Shown here: positions 18,818-26,991 of the stretch, piece after piece
Layout of the letters: the number at the start of each line of letters is the position of its first letter
How positions within the stretch are numbered: position 1 is the stretch's first letter
Assembly: GCA_016703895.1 (NCBI GenBank)
Contig: JADJBE010000001.1
Coordinates: 373,501-437,500 of the forward strand
Direction: 5' to 3'
DNA: 64,000 bases
Source: Pseudomonadota bacterium
GTDB lineage: Bacteria > Pseudomonadota > Gammaproteobacteria > Steroidobacterales > Steroidobacteraceae
Program-made: the position numbers and the translations under genes
Notes under the pieces: model-generated
Seen by the model: only the letters and a program-made list of their open reading frames with translations
Database searches by the model: none
What the model was told of the DNA's origin: nothing

Positions 18818-18938
18818 GTTCACTCTCCAGTGCAGCGATGCTGCACTTATTGACTCGCGAATCGGAAGGCTCGCATAGTGGCGCACCGCCGCGCGCCTGA
18901 ACAGCACCCGCGGCACAACCATCCAAAGGAACCGGCTC

Positions 18939-19595
18939 ATGAAGTTATACGGATCGCCTGCGTCACCCTATGTCGTGCGGGTCGCCATCGCTGCGAAAGC
19001 CAAGGGGCTCGACCTACCCTACTCCGACGCACCCGGCGGCGGCATCAAGTCGCTCGAGTACCTAGCGATCAATCCGCTCGGCAAGATGCCGGGGTTGACG
19101 GACGACAACGGTCGCCACCTGGCCGAGTCCTCAGTGATTTGCGAATATCTCGACGAGACGGTGAAAGGCCCCGCATTGCTGCCTAGCGACCCCTACGACC
19201 GCGCCCGCGTGCGGCTGCTGTGCCGGCTGATCGATCTATACACCATGAAAGAAATCGGGCCGTTCTTCCGCAACATGGACCCGAGCAAGCGCAACCAAGC
19301 CGAGGTGGACGCCGCGAAAGAGGCGTACATGGCAAGCCTCAAGCACATCGAGCACTACCTGGGCGGCGGCGACTATGCCTGTGGTGATCAGCTATCGCTC
19401 GCCGACTGCGTCCTGTATCCGTCGTTCATCACCGCGGGCGCCGTGCTGCCGGCCTTCGGTATTACTAACCAGTTCGAGGGATTGCCCAAACTGACCCGCT
19501 GGTGGCAGGCGATGTCCAAGCATGCCGTAACCGGCCCGCTCGGCAAGCAGCATTCGGAGGCCTTCCTGGCCTTCATGAAGGCACCACGCGCCTGA
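18939..19595 (+). CDS. Glutathione S-transferase family protein
   Basis: This 218-residue protein has an N-terminal thioredoxin-like half beginning M-K-L-Y-G-S-P-A-S-P-Y, with the Ser/Tyr pair expected to activate glutathione. The cis-proline motif G-K-M-P-G and E-S-S-V-I-C-E-Y-L follow, then an all-helical C-terminal half with the N-capping motif S-L-A-D-C. A ribosome site AAAGGAA precedes the ATG. Such enzymes conjugate or isomerise electrophiles, which fits a degradative neighbourhood. The downstream reductase gene starts one base after its stop, so the two are co-transcribed. Confidence 0.85.
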   Translation: MKLYGSPASPYVVRVAIAAKAKGLDLPYSDAPGGGIKSLEYLAINPLGKMPGLTDDNGRHLAESSVICEYLDETVKGPALLPSDPYDRARVRLLCRLIDLYTMKEIGPFFRNMDPSKRNQAEVDAAKEAYMASLKHIEHYLGGGDYACGDQLSLADCVLYPSFITAGAVLPAFGITNQFEGLPKLTRWWQAMSKHAVTGPLGKQHSEAFLAFMKAPRA

Positions 19596-19596
19596 C

Positions 19597-20568
19597 ATGA
19601 TGCACGGCTGGTTGGTCAAAGAGTTCGGCGGTCCGGAGAATATGCTCTGGACCGCTCTTCCGGAGCTGGTCCCCGGTCCGCATCAGTTGTTAGTCCGAGT
19701 GCACGGCTCGGGTATCAATTTCGCAGAAACGCGAATGCGTGCGGGCACTTACTCCGGTCAGACACTGCCGTTTGTCATGGGGATGGAATCCTCTGGCAGC
19801 GTCGAGGCGGTTGGCGCAAAGGTCCGGGGGTTCGCGCTGGGCGATCGTGTGTTCGGCCGGGCGCGCGGCTCGCATGCCGAGATGGTGCTGTTTGATGCGG
19901 AGCACACGCTGCCCGTGCCGGATGGTCTCGACATGACGGCGGCAGCGGCGATTCCCGTCGGCTGGCTAACCGCGTGGCATGCGCTCATCACCGTTGCCGA
20001 CGTACAACCCGGTGCACGCGTCTTGATCGAGGCGATCGGCTCGAGCGTCGGTAGTGCGGCGCTGCAGATCGCGAAGTGGCGCGGTGCTTGGGTGGCCGGT
20101 ACGGCAAGCCGCGACGACAAGGCGGCGCGTGGCGTCGCCGCCGGGGCAGACGCAGGCTATAACTACAAAACCGAAGACGTCGCCGCAGCAGCACACCGCG
20201 ATACAGACGGTCATGGAATAGACATTGGTCTGATGACCATCGGCGAAGAGACCGCCACTTCGCTGTTCGACTCGATGGCCGCCGAGGGCCGCATCATCAT
20301 GTACGGCAGCACCGGCGGCCGGCAGGTCTGCTTTAACCTCAACATCGGCACACGCAATCTGTCGCTGCAGGCCACGAGCATTTCCACCAGCGTACGGTTC
20401 CTGCCGGAGACGATGCGTACCTTTCGCGACGTGGCGCTGCCGCTGTTCAAGCGGGGTGTGTTCAAAGCGCCGGTCGATGCGACGCTGCCAATGCGGGACT
20501 TGGTGCAAGCACACGCGATGGTCGATGCCCGCACGCATTTCGGCAAGATCGTCCTGCTCAACGGTTGA
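19597..20568 (+). CDS. NADPH-dependent quinone/enoyl reductase-like protein (zinc-independent MDR)
   Basis: This 323-residue medium-chain dehydrogenase/reductase has an N-terminal GroES-like fold with G-M-E-S-S-G at about 61-66, a catalytic-domain segment P-V-G-W-L-T-A-W-H-A-L, and a Rossmann nucleotide site in the A-I-G-S-S-V-G-S-A-A region. Zinc-binding cysteines of alcohol dehydrogenases are absent, which places it with quinone oxidoreductases and enoyl reductases. Start is ATG 19597 or the next codon. It is co-transcribed with the GST gene and precedes the cobalamin riboswitch. Confidence 0.85.
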   Translation: MMHGWLVKEFGGPENMLWTALPELVPGPHQLLVRVHGSGINFAETRMRAGTYSGQTLPFVMGMESSGSVEAVGAKVRGFALGDRVFGRARGSHAEMVLFDAEHTLPVPDGLDMTAAAAIPVGWLTAWHALITVADVQPGARVLIEAIGSSVGSAALQIAKWRGAWVAGTASRDDKAARGVAAGADAGYNYKTEDVAAAAHRDTDGHGIDIGLMTIGEETATSLFDSMAAEGRIIMYGSTGGRQVCFNLNIGTRNLSLQATSISTSVRFLPETMRTFRDVALPLFKRGVFKAPVDATLPMRDLVQAHAMVDARTHFGKIVLLNG

Positions 20569-20629
20569 GCGATGGAGTTGATCGCGCGTCAATGGCTTGA
20601 CGCCGCGTCGCCTCATCGCGCAAGCTGCG

Positions 20630-20810
20630 TGGGTCGAAGGTGCCCGCAAGGGCTCAATAGGGAATTCGGTGCAAGGGTTTGCCCCCTGATGCCGAAGCTG
20701 CCCCCGCAACTGTAAGCGGTAGTCGTGTTCACATAGCCACTGGATGGTCCGGCTGGACAATCTGGGAAGGCGAACATGGCGACCCCGCCAGCCAGGAGAC
20801 CTGCCCGCGA
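20630..20810 (+). promoter_or_regulatory. Cobalamin (adenosylcobalamin) riboswitch
   Basis: The 378 bp between the reductase gene and btuB contain an apparent cobalamin riboswitch. Recognisable elements in order are GGTGCCCGCAAGGG-type P2/P3 start, AGGGAA, the core GCTGCCCCCGCAACTGTAA near 20699-20717, CCACTGG, GGGAAGGCG near 20764-20772, and the B12 box GCCAGGAGACCTGCC at 20791-20805. The adjacent gene encodes BtuB, so B12 should repress its own uptake. Boundaries are approximate because I cannot fold the RNA. Confidence 0.93.
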
Positions 20811-20914
20811 CACGTTGTTGCAGTAGTCACGGGCGGGGTGCACCGGAGGCGGCTCGAAGTCCGGCACGCTTGCACTCGTCTTTGCAACCCGCCGCCTAAC
20901 GACCGTCGCCGAAA

Positions 20915-20940
20915 CCTCCCGCTCTCGTTAGCGCGGAGGG
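20915..20940 (+). promoter_or_regulatory. Hairpin hiding the btuB ribosome-binding site
   Basis: CCTCC at 20915-20919 can pair with GGAGG at 20935-20939. The stem can be extended inward by CGC/GCG with one bulged C, closing an eight-base loop. The 3' arm is the btuB Shine-Dalgarno sequence GGAGGG, six bases before the ATG at 20947. This fits a translational expression platform for the riboswitch just upstream. Confidence 0.7.
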
Positions 20941-20946
20941 CGCAAC

Positions 20947-22908
20947 ATGTCGATCAATTTTATTCCTTCTGGCGTGGGGTCACTCATCGCCGGTTTCCTC
21001 TTCAGCAGCGCCATATCGCCGGCGAGCGCCGCCGCGCGGCTCGATGAGGTGGTCATCAGCGCAAGCCGCATCGAATTGCCGCGTGAGCAGGTGGGCAGTT
21101 CCGTCACTGTCTTTGACGCCCGCGATATCGATCGCCGCGCGCCGTCGCTGGTTGCGGACCTGCTCCGCTCGGTTGCCAGCGCTGCGGTAAACCGCAGCGG
21201 CCCGATCGGTAGCGTCACGCAGGTACGACTGCGCGGCGCGGAAGGCAACCATACGCTCGTCATGCTCGACGGGATTGAAGTGAACGACCCTGCCTATGGG
21301 TCCGAGTTTGATTTTGCCACCTTGCTGCCGCTCGACATCGAGCGACTCGAGGTCCTGCGCGGTTCGCAGAGCGCGCTGTGGGGCAGCGACGCGATCGGCG
21401 GCGTGATCAATGTCGTCACGCGGCGCGGACCAACTGCGGAGCGCGCCGGACTGGTGGAACTGCAGAGCGGATCGTTCAATACCCAGACCGGCCGGGTCAG
21501 CTGGCAGGGTGGCAGCGAGCGCCTCGCAGCGGGCTTCGGCGCGCAGTATTTTGCCACCGACGGCATTAGTGCTGCACCGAGCGGCGCCGAACGAGACGGG
21601 TATCGGAACTTCACGACACGCGGCAGCGTTGCTTGGCGCGCAACCGATGCGTTAACGATCGACACGGCACTGTTGCGCATTGACGGCACAGCCGACGGTG
21701 ACCAGCAGGACTTTCGCTTTCCGTCGACCGCGACACAGGGGCTGGTGATCGACAGTCTCAACCGTGCGGAGCGCATCCAGACTTACGGCCGGGTAGGCTT
21801 GCGCTACGCACCGGCCGGCAGCCGCGTCGAGCAGCGCGCCAATATCGGCATCACTCGAAGCCGCAGCCAATTCTACGATAGCGTTGGCATCTACTCCAAT
21901 AGCAATGAAGGGCGGCGTGACAAATATGACTACCAGGCAACGCTACGCTTCGGCGACGCAGCGAGCGTTAGTCATGCGCTAACGGGCGCAATGGAATACG
22001 AACGCACAGGCTTTGCCAGCAGTAACGCCGATCCGCTGTCGTTAGCGAATCAAGACCGCAGCATCGACCAGACAAGCGGTGTGCTCGAGTATCGCGGCAC
22101 CTACCAGGACCGCTTGTTCGTGTCGGCGGCTGTGCGCCACGATGACAACGCGCGTTTCCAATCCGCCACCACTTGGCGCGGCACCGCTGCATTTGTCTTG
22201 CCATCGACTAACACGCGGTTGCACGCGAGCGTCGGCACCGGCATTGCCAACCCGGGCTTGTTCGAGTTGTTTGGCTTCATTCCCAGCACGTTCATCGGCA
22301 ACCCCGATCTGACACCGGAGCAGTCAACGAGCTGGGACATTGGCATCGAGCGACGGTTCATGGACGACCGCTGGATTGCAGACCTGACCTATTTTCACGC
22401 CGACCTGACGGACGAGATCCAGACCGTGTTCCTGCCCCCGGATTTCAATGCGACCGTCGTCAACGCGACTCGTGACAGCAAGCGCAAAGGCGTCGAGCTC
22501 GACCTGCGTGCCGCGCTGGGTGTGCAGTGGGACTTGCGCGCCAGTTACACCTACACCGATGCCGAAGAACCCAAGGGCGACGCTAACTACGCGCGCGAGC
22601 TGCGGCGTCCACGCCAGCTTGCCAGTCTCAACGTGAACTACGCGTTTGCCGCCGAGCGCGGCAACCTAAACATAGGTTTTGATCACAATGGTCGTCACGA
22701 GGATTCCGAGTTCATTACCGCGACGCCAGCGACGACCGCTAGCCTCGACGCCTACACCCTGGTCAACGCCGCGGCACAATGGCGATTCACGGCACAGGTG
22801 GCGGGCTTGCTGCGGCTCGAGAATGCGCTCGGTACGCGGTACCAGGACACTTTTGGTTTCGCCCAGCCTGGCTTTGGCGCTTATGCGGCCGTGCGGATTT
22901 CTTTCTAG
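20947..22908 (+). CDS. btuB: TonB-dependent vitamin B12 receptor
   Basis: This 653-residue outer-membrane receptor has a signal peptide ending A-S-A-A-A, an N-terminal TonB box (L-D-E-V-V-I-S-A), a plug domain (about 40-150, with the plug motif V-R-L-R-G-A-E-G-N-H and R-G-S-Q-S-A-L-W-G-S-D-A-I-G-G), and a beta barrel that ends with a terminal phenylalanine (R-I-S-F). Length fits BtuB (about 600-650). Control by the upstream cobalamin riboswitch supports cobalamin as ligand. It is followed two bases later by btuF. Confidence 0.93.
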   Translation: MSINFIPSGVGSLIAGFLFSSAISPASAAARLDEVVISASRIELPREQVGSSVTVFDARDIDRRAPSLVADLLRSVASAAVNRSGPIGSVTQVRLRGAEGNHTLVMLDGIEVNDPAYGSEFDFATLLPLDIERLEVLRGSQSALWGSDAIGGVINVVTRRGPTAERAGLVELQSGSFNTQTGRVSWQGGSERLAAGFGAQYFATDGISAAPSGAERDGYRNFTTRGSVAWRATDALTIDTALLRIDGTADGDQQDFRFPSTATQGLVIDSLNRAERIQTYGRVGLRYAPAGSRVEQRANIGITRSRSQFYDSVGIYSNSNEGRRDKYDYQATLRFGDAASVSHALTGAMEYERTGFASSNADPLSLANQDRSIDQTSGVLEYRGTYQDRLFVSAAVRHDDNARFQSATTWRGTAAFVLPSTNTRLHASVGTGIANPGLFELFGFIPSTFIGNPDLTPEQSTSWDIGIERRFMDDRWIADLTYFHADLTDEIQTVFLPPDFNATVVNATRDSKRKGVELDLRAALGVQWDLRASYTYTDAEEPKGDANYARELRRPRQLASLNVNYAFAAERGNLNIGFDHNGRHEDSEFITATPATTASLDAYTLVNAAAQWRFTAQVAGLLRLENALGTRYQDTFGFAQPGFGAYAAVRISF

Positions 22909-22909
22909 C

Positions 22910-23803
22910 GTGCCGCAGCGACTCAGGAGCCGGCTGGTCTGCTCGGCGCTGACCATGCTAACCATGGTCAGCGCGGCGTCGGCAGTCAGCATTGCCGGCG
23001 ACCGCCTGCCGAGGGTCGTGTCGTTGAACTTGTGCACGGACCTGCAACTGCTGTTGCTGGCGGATCCCGAGCAGATCGTCTCACTGACCTGGCTGGCCCG
23101 TGATCCGCGCAGCTCGCCGTTGGCTGGCGCAGCACAGCGGTTCGCCTTCAATCGTGGTCAAGCTGAGGACGTGCTGCCGTTCGCGCCTGACGTCGTGCTG
23201 GCAGGCACCTACAGCACCCGCTTCACGGTGGATTTGCTGCGGCGTCAGGGCGTGCGAGTAGTCGAATTCGCACCCGTCACGTCACTCGACGATGTGGCGC
23301 AGACAACCTTGCGCATGGGGGCCATTATCGGCCAGGAGGCGCGAGCGCAGCGGTTGGTCGCCGAGTTTCACGAGTCACTAAACCAGACAGCCGGTGTCTG
23401 GGCGAAGCACTCTGGCGACCGCGGGCCACGCAATCGCGCTGTGCTCCTGGGTGCCGGTGGATTCACGGGCGGCGCGGATTCCCTCGCCGGCAACGTCCTC
23501 ACCCATCTTGGCCTCGTCGATGCGGCCCGTCGCTACGGCGCTAAGAGTTGGGGCCGAGTTGGTCTCGAAGAGTTGTTGCGGCTCCATCCCGACATATTGG
23601 TCATCACGACGGGTAGTGATGCGTCGCGAGAACCCTCGATGGCCATCGAGATCCTCAACCATCCTGCGCTACACGACCGCGCACTTGGTATGCGTCGAAT
23701 TCTCGCGCCGACTACCTACTGGAGCTGCGGTACGCCGCTGGTCGCACTCGCTGCGGCAAAACTCGCAGCGGCTGCACCAGCCGCAGCAAGCATCGCACCG
23801 TGA
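22910..23803 (+). CDS. btuF: Periplasmic cobalamin-binding protein
   Basis: This protein of about 297 residues has a GTG start at 22910, two bases after the btuB stop. That start gives a proper signal peptide: basic n-region, hydrophobic core and A-S-A. The mature part has the helical-backbone metal-receptor fold, with R-V-V-S-L-N-L-C-T-D near the start and F-A-P-D-V-V-L-A-G-T-Y in the middle. It delivers B12 from BtuB to the BtuCD transporter. Called on family type plus gene order. An in-frame extension back into btuB is not credible. Confidence 0.88.
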   Translation: MPQRLRSRLVCSALTMLTMVSAASAVSIAGDRLPRVVSLNLCTDLQLLLLADPEQIVSLTWLARDPRSSPLAGAAQRFAFNRGQAEDVLPFAPDVVLAGTYSTRFTVDLLRRQGVRVVEFAPVTSLDDVAQTTLRMGAIIGQEARAQRLVAEFHESLNQTAGVWAKHSGDRGPRNRAVLLGAGGFTGGADSLAGNVLTHLGLVDAARRYGAKSWGRVGLEELLRLHPDILVITTGSDASREPSMAIEILNHPALHDRALGMRRILAPTTYWSCGTPLVALAAAKLAAAAPAAASIAP

Positions 23804-23813
23804 CAGTCACGCG

Positions 23814-24809
23814 ATGAAGCCAGGTGCACGACCACGCCTCGTTTGGGTGGCGCTATTGGTGCTTGGCCTTGCGCTGACTCTCGTCTCGCTGCTGCTAGGC
23901 CGAGGCGGCCAATGGTTGAGTCTCGCCGGCGCTGCCAGCCTAGAGCCAGCGGTTTTCCAGACCATCCTGCTCGAGATCCGTCTGCCGCGCACGCTGCTAG
24001 CGCTGTTAGTGGGCGCGTCGCTCGGCATGGCTGGTGCCGCACTGCAGGGCCTATTGCGCAATCCCTTGGCCGATCCCGGCGTCATCGGCGTGTCGGCCGG
24101 GGCGGCATTCGGTGCGGTCCTAGCGTTCTATTTCGGTCTGTCGCAGTCCTTTTCGCTGGCATTGCCGCTGGCTGGCATGGCTGGCGCCGGAGCTGCTTTG
24201 AGCCTGCTTTTTCTGTTAGCCGGTCGAGGCGCTTCGACATTGGGCCTGGTACTGGCTGGCGTGGCGGTCAGCGCGTTCGCGGCTGCACTCACCTCGCTGG
24301 CTCTGAACCTGGCGCCCAGTCCGTTCGCAGCACTCGAAATCATCTTCTGGATGATGGGCTCACTGGTTGATCGATCGATGCAGCATGTGGGGCTTGCGGT
24401 CGTACCTATCGTGGTCGGACTCGGCTTGCTAATGACACAAGCGCGCGCGCTCGATGCCATGACGCTAGGTGAAGACGTCGCAGCCACCTTGGGCTTTCGC
24501 ACCGCAGCGGTGCGAGCCGTGGTGCTGATCGGCTGCGCCGCTGCGGTGGGCGCCAGCGTCTCAGTGGCCGGCAGCATCGGCTTCGTCGGCCTGGTCGTGC
24601 CGCATCTGCTGCGTCCATTGGTGGGGCATCAGCCGGGGCGGCTATTACCGCTGTCCGCCGCGGGGGGGGGCGTGATGCTGCTCGGCGCAGACATCCTGAC
24701 CCGCCTCACCGACACCGGTCCGGAGTTGCGACTTGGTGTGGTGACGGCACTGCTGGGCGCGCCGTTTTTTCTGTTGCTACTGATGCGTCTGCGCCGGGAG
24801 GCTGCGTGA
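23814..24809 (+). CDS. btuC: Cobalamin ABC transporter permease (FecCD family)
   Basis: This 331-residue inner-membrane protein has about ten hydrophobic helices. FecCD/BtuC signatures are clear: R-L-P-R-T-L-L-A-L-L-V-G-A-S-L-G, G-L-L-R-N-P-L-A-D-P-G and G-F-V-G-L-V-V-P-H-L-L-R. It forms the transmembrane channel for B12. The ATG at 23814 is 10 bp after btuF, and the gene overlaps btuD by four bases (GTGA). Upstream in-frame sequence lies within btuF and is not part of it. Confidence 0.92.
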   Translation: MKPGARPRLVWVALLVLGLALTLVSLLLGRGGQWLSLAGAASLEPAVFQTILLEIRLPRTLLALLVGASLGMAGAALQGLLRNPLADPGVIGVSAGAAFGAVLAFYFGLSQSFSLALPLAGMAGAGAALSLLFLLAGRGASTLGLVLAGVAVSAFAAALTSLALNLAPSPFAALEIIFWMMGSLVDRSMQHVGLAVVPIVVGLGLLMTQARALDAMTLGEDVAATLGFRTAAVRAVVLIGCAAAVGASVSVAGSIGFVGLVVPHLLRPLVGHQPGRLLPLSAAGGGVMLLGADILTRLTDTGPELRLGVVTALLGAPFFLLLLMRLRREAA

Positions 24810-25582
24810 GCGCTGCGCTGCGCTTGAGCCAGGTTTCGGTGGTAAGTGCCAGCGGTATACGCCAACTCGATCAGGTTTCGTTGCTACTCAATCCCGGCGA
24901 CTTGTTAGGTATCGTTGGGCCGAACGGTGCCGGCAAGACCACACTGTTGCGCGCCGCGCTCGATCTCGTACCACACGCATCTGGTCGGATCGAATGGCAG
25001 GGCCGGGAACTCCAGACTCTGCGGCCGCGCGAACTGGCCAAAATCGCGGCCTATGTGCCGCAAGGTCAAATCGCACACTGGCCGCTCACGGTGCGCAAGA
25101 CCGTGGAACTCGGCCGCTTGCCCCATTCCACAGCCTGGGGCAACGTAGCTGATGCCGCTACTGTTGATGCCGCACTCGCGGCGGTCGACGCCACAGCAAT
25201 CGCGGATCGTCCGCTTGACCAGCTTTCCGGCGGCGAGCGTGCCCGCGTGCTGCTGGCGCGCGCATTGGCCGTTGAGGCGCCGGTATTGTTAGCCGATGAG
25301 CCGGTTGCGGCCCTCGATGCCTATCATCAGCTCGACATGATGGAGCGGTTCCGCTGTCTCGCCCGTGACGGGCGTGCCGTCGCGGTCGTGCTGCACGATC
25401 TGACGCATGCAGCGCGTTTCTGCACGCGCATTGCGATGCTGTCGGCCGGTCGCGTTGTAATCGACGGACCGACCGACGAAGTGCTCAACGAGAGCAACTT
25501 GCGCTCGGTCTACCAAGTCGAGTCATTGATCGGGACTCACGCAGGCGAACGCTATGTCCTGCCCTGGCGGCGACACCGCTAG
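24806..25582 (+). CDS. btuD: Cobalamin ABC transporter ATPase
   Basis: This 258-residue ABC ATPase starts with GTG overlapping the btuC stop. Walker A is G-P-N-G-A-G-K-T at 38-45, the Q-loop lies in V-P-Q-G-Q, the signature is L-S-G-G-E, Walker B is V-L-L-A-D-E-P, and the switch histidine is in V-L-H-D-L-T-H. All catalytic elements are present. It powers BtuC. It is the last gene of the B12 operon and converges with the PLP decarboxylase gene, overlapping it by four bases. Confidence 0.92.
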   Translation: MSAALRLSQVSVVSASGIRQLDQVSLLLNPGDLLGIVGPNGAGKTTLLRAALDLVPHASGRIEWQGRELQTLRPRELAKIAAYVPQGQIAHWPLTVRKTVELGRLPHSTAWGNVADAATVDAALAAVDATAIADRPLDQLSGGERARVLLARALAVEAPVLLADEPVAALDAYHQLDMMERFRCLARDGRAVAVVLHDLTHAARFCTRIAMLSAGRVVIDGPTDEVLNESNLRSVYQVESLIGTHAGERYVLPWRRHR

Positions 25583-26991
25583 ACGGTCCGCTGCAGCAGC
25601 GTCCACAGCGCCGCGACATGCTGTTGCATTGTCGTATGTGTGCCAAAAGACACGCGCGCCATCCAGCGGCCGTCGAGCTGGGCCGGCGTGAGGTATGCCT
25701 CACCCGACCGGTTCACCCGGTTGACCCACGCAAGCGTATGACGGTCGAGCGCTTCACCGAAGAGTCCCGCGGGTTCGTGACGTACGCAAACTGTCTGCAG
25801 CGGCACCGGCGCTAACCGTCGCCACTCAGGCGCGGCATCGACGGCGGCCGCAAACCACTGCGCATAGCCTAGATCGCGGCGAATCCTCGTCTGCAGGCCC
25901 GCAACGCCTTGCTCGCGGATCACGAACCACAGCTTCAGGCTGCGCATTCGCCGACCAAGTGGCACGCCCCAGTCTCGGTAGTTAGGTTCGGTGCCATCGG
26001 CGGTAGTCTGCAGATAGCTGGGATTGGAAGACATGACGCGCACCAGATGCTCAACATCCCCCACATAGTAGGTCGAACAATCGAACGCTACGCCCAGCCA
26101 CTTGTGCGGATTGACGACCAACGAGTCCGCTGCCTCGATACCTTCCCAGAGCTTGCGGCACTCCGGCACAACCATCGCCGAGCCGGCAAGTGCCGCATCG
26201 ACGTGCAGCCAGCACTGGTACTTGGCGGCGAGCTGCGCAAGCGAGTCGATCGGGTCGAGGGCGGTAGTCGCAGTAGTCCCGCAAGTCGCGACGATCGCGC
26301 ACGGCTGGCGTCCGGCGGCACGATCAGCCACCAGCAGCTGTTCGAGCGCCGCGGGGCTCATCGCATAGTGCTCGTCTACCGGCACGACACGTAGTTGCAG
26401 ACGCCCGAAGCCAGCTAACAATGCCGCCTTCTCAACTGAACTGTGACTCTGCGACGAGACATAGACGACCAGCTCAGTGGTCGCGCCTTGCAGGCCCGTA
26501 CGTGTCGCGCCGTAGTCAGTGGCACGCTCCCGCGCGCAAACCAATGCGACGAAGGTGGCCGTAGAAGCCGTGTCCTGGATGACACCCCGCCAGCGATCAC
26601 CGAGACCCACCATCTGACGTAACCAGTCGGTGGTAACTTCTTCGAGCTCGGTTAACGCGGGGCTCGCCTGCCAATTGAGCCCCAACTGCGCCAACCCGGT
26701 GCTCGCCAGATCACCGAGCACCGCCGCGGGCAGACTGTTAGATGGGAAATAGCCAAAGAAGCGAGGATCCTGCCAATGGGTACACGCCGGCACGATTAGC
26801 TCGTCGAGATCACGCAGCAGTCGGTCGACCGGCTCGGCCTGCACCGGCGGCGACCTCGGTAGTGCAGCGCGCAGTGCGCCCGGCTGCCGTTGCGCGAGCA
26901 CCGGAAACTCGCCGCGACTCGCGCGCTCGCGGTAATCAGCAATGAAATCGATCAGCTCATGACCGAACTGACGGAACTCCTCGGGAGTCAT
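25579..26991 (-). CDS. PLP-dependent group II decarboxylase (aromatic amino acid / tryptophan decarboxylase-like)
   Basis: This 470-residue enzyme starts with M-T-P-E-E-F-R, typical of the family. The PLP lysine is in N-P-H-K-W-L (K297), and D-A-A-L-A-G-S and C-G-T-T-A-T-T-A mark the cofactor pocket. Family members decarboxylate aromatic L-amino acids or related substrates; the exact substrate is not readable. The ATG overlaps the stop of the RND gene by four bases (ATGA), so it seems tied to the transport cluster. Open frame upstream of 26991 lies antiphase to the RND gene and is not coding. Confidence 0.9.
   Translation of the reverse strand: MTPEEFRQFGHELIDFIADYRERASRGEFPVLAQRQPGALRAALPRSPPVQAEPVDRLLRDLDELIVPACTHWQDPRFFGYFPSNSLPAAVLGDLASTGLAQLGLNWQASPALTELEEVTTDWLRQMVGLGDRWRGVIQDTASTATFVALVCARERATDYGATRTGLQGATTELVVYVSSQSHSSVEKAALLAGFGRLQLRVVPVDEHYAMSPAALEQLLVADRAAGRQPCAIVATCGTTATTALDPIDSLAQLAAKYQCWLHVDAALAGSAMVVPECRKLWEGIEAADSLVVNPHKWLGVAFDCSTYYVGDVEHLVRVMSSNPSYLQTTADGTEPNYRDWGVPLGRRMRSLKLWFVIREQGVAGLQTRIRRDLGYAQWFAAAVDAAPEWRRLAPVPLQTVCVRHEPAGLFGEALDRHTLAWVNRVNRSGEAYLTPAQLDGRWMARVSFGTHTTMQQHVAALWTLLQRTV

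Noticed and set aside
20816..20946. A second riboswitch or an attenuator terminator before btuB.
   Set aside because: No T-run follows a strong stem in this stretch. The only structure I can support is the ribosome-site hairpin.
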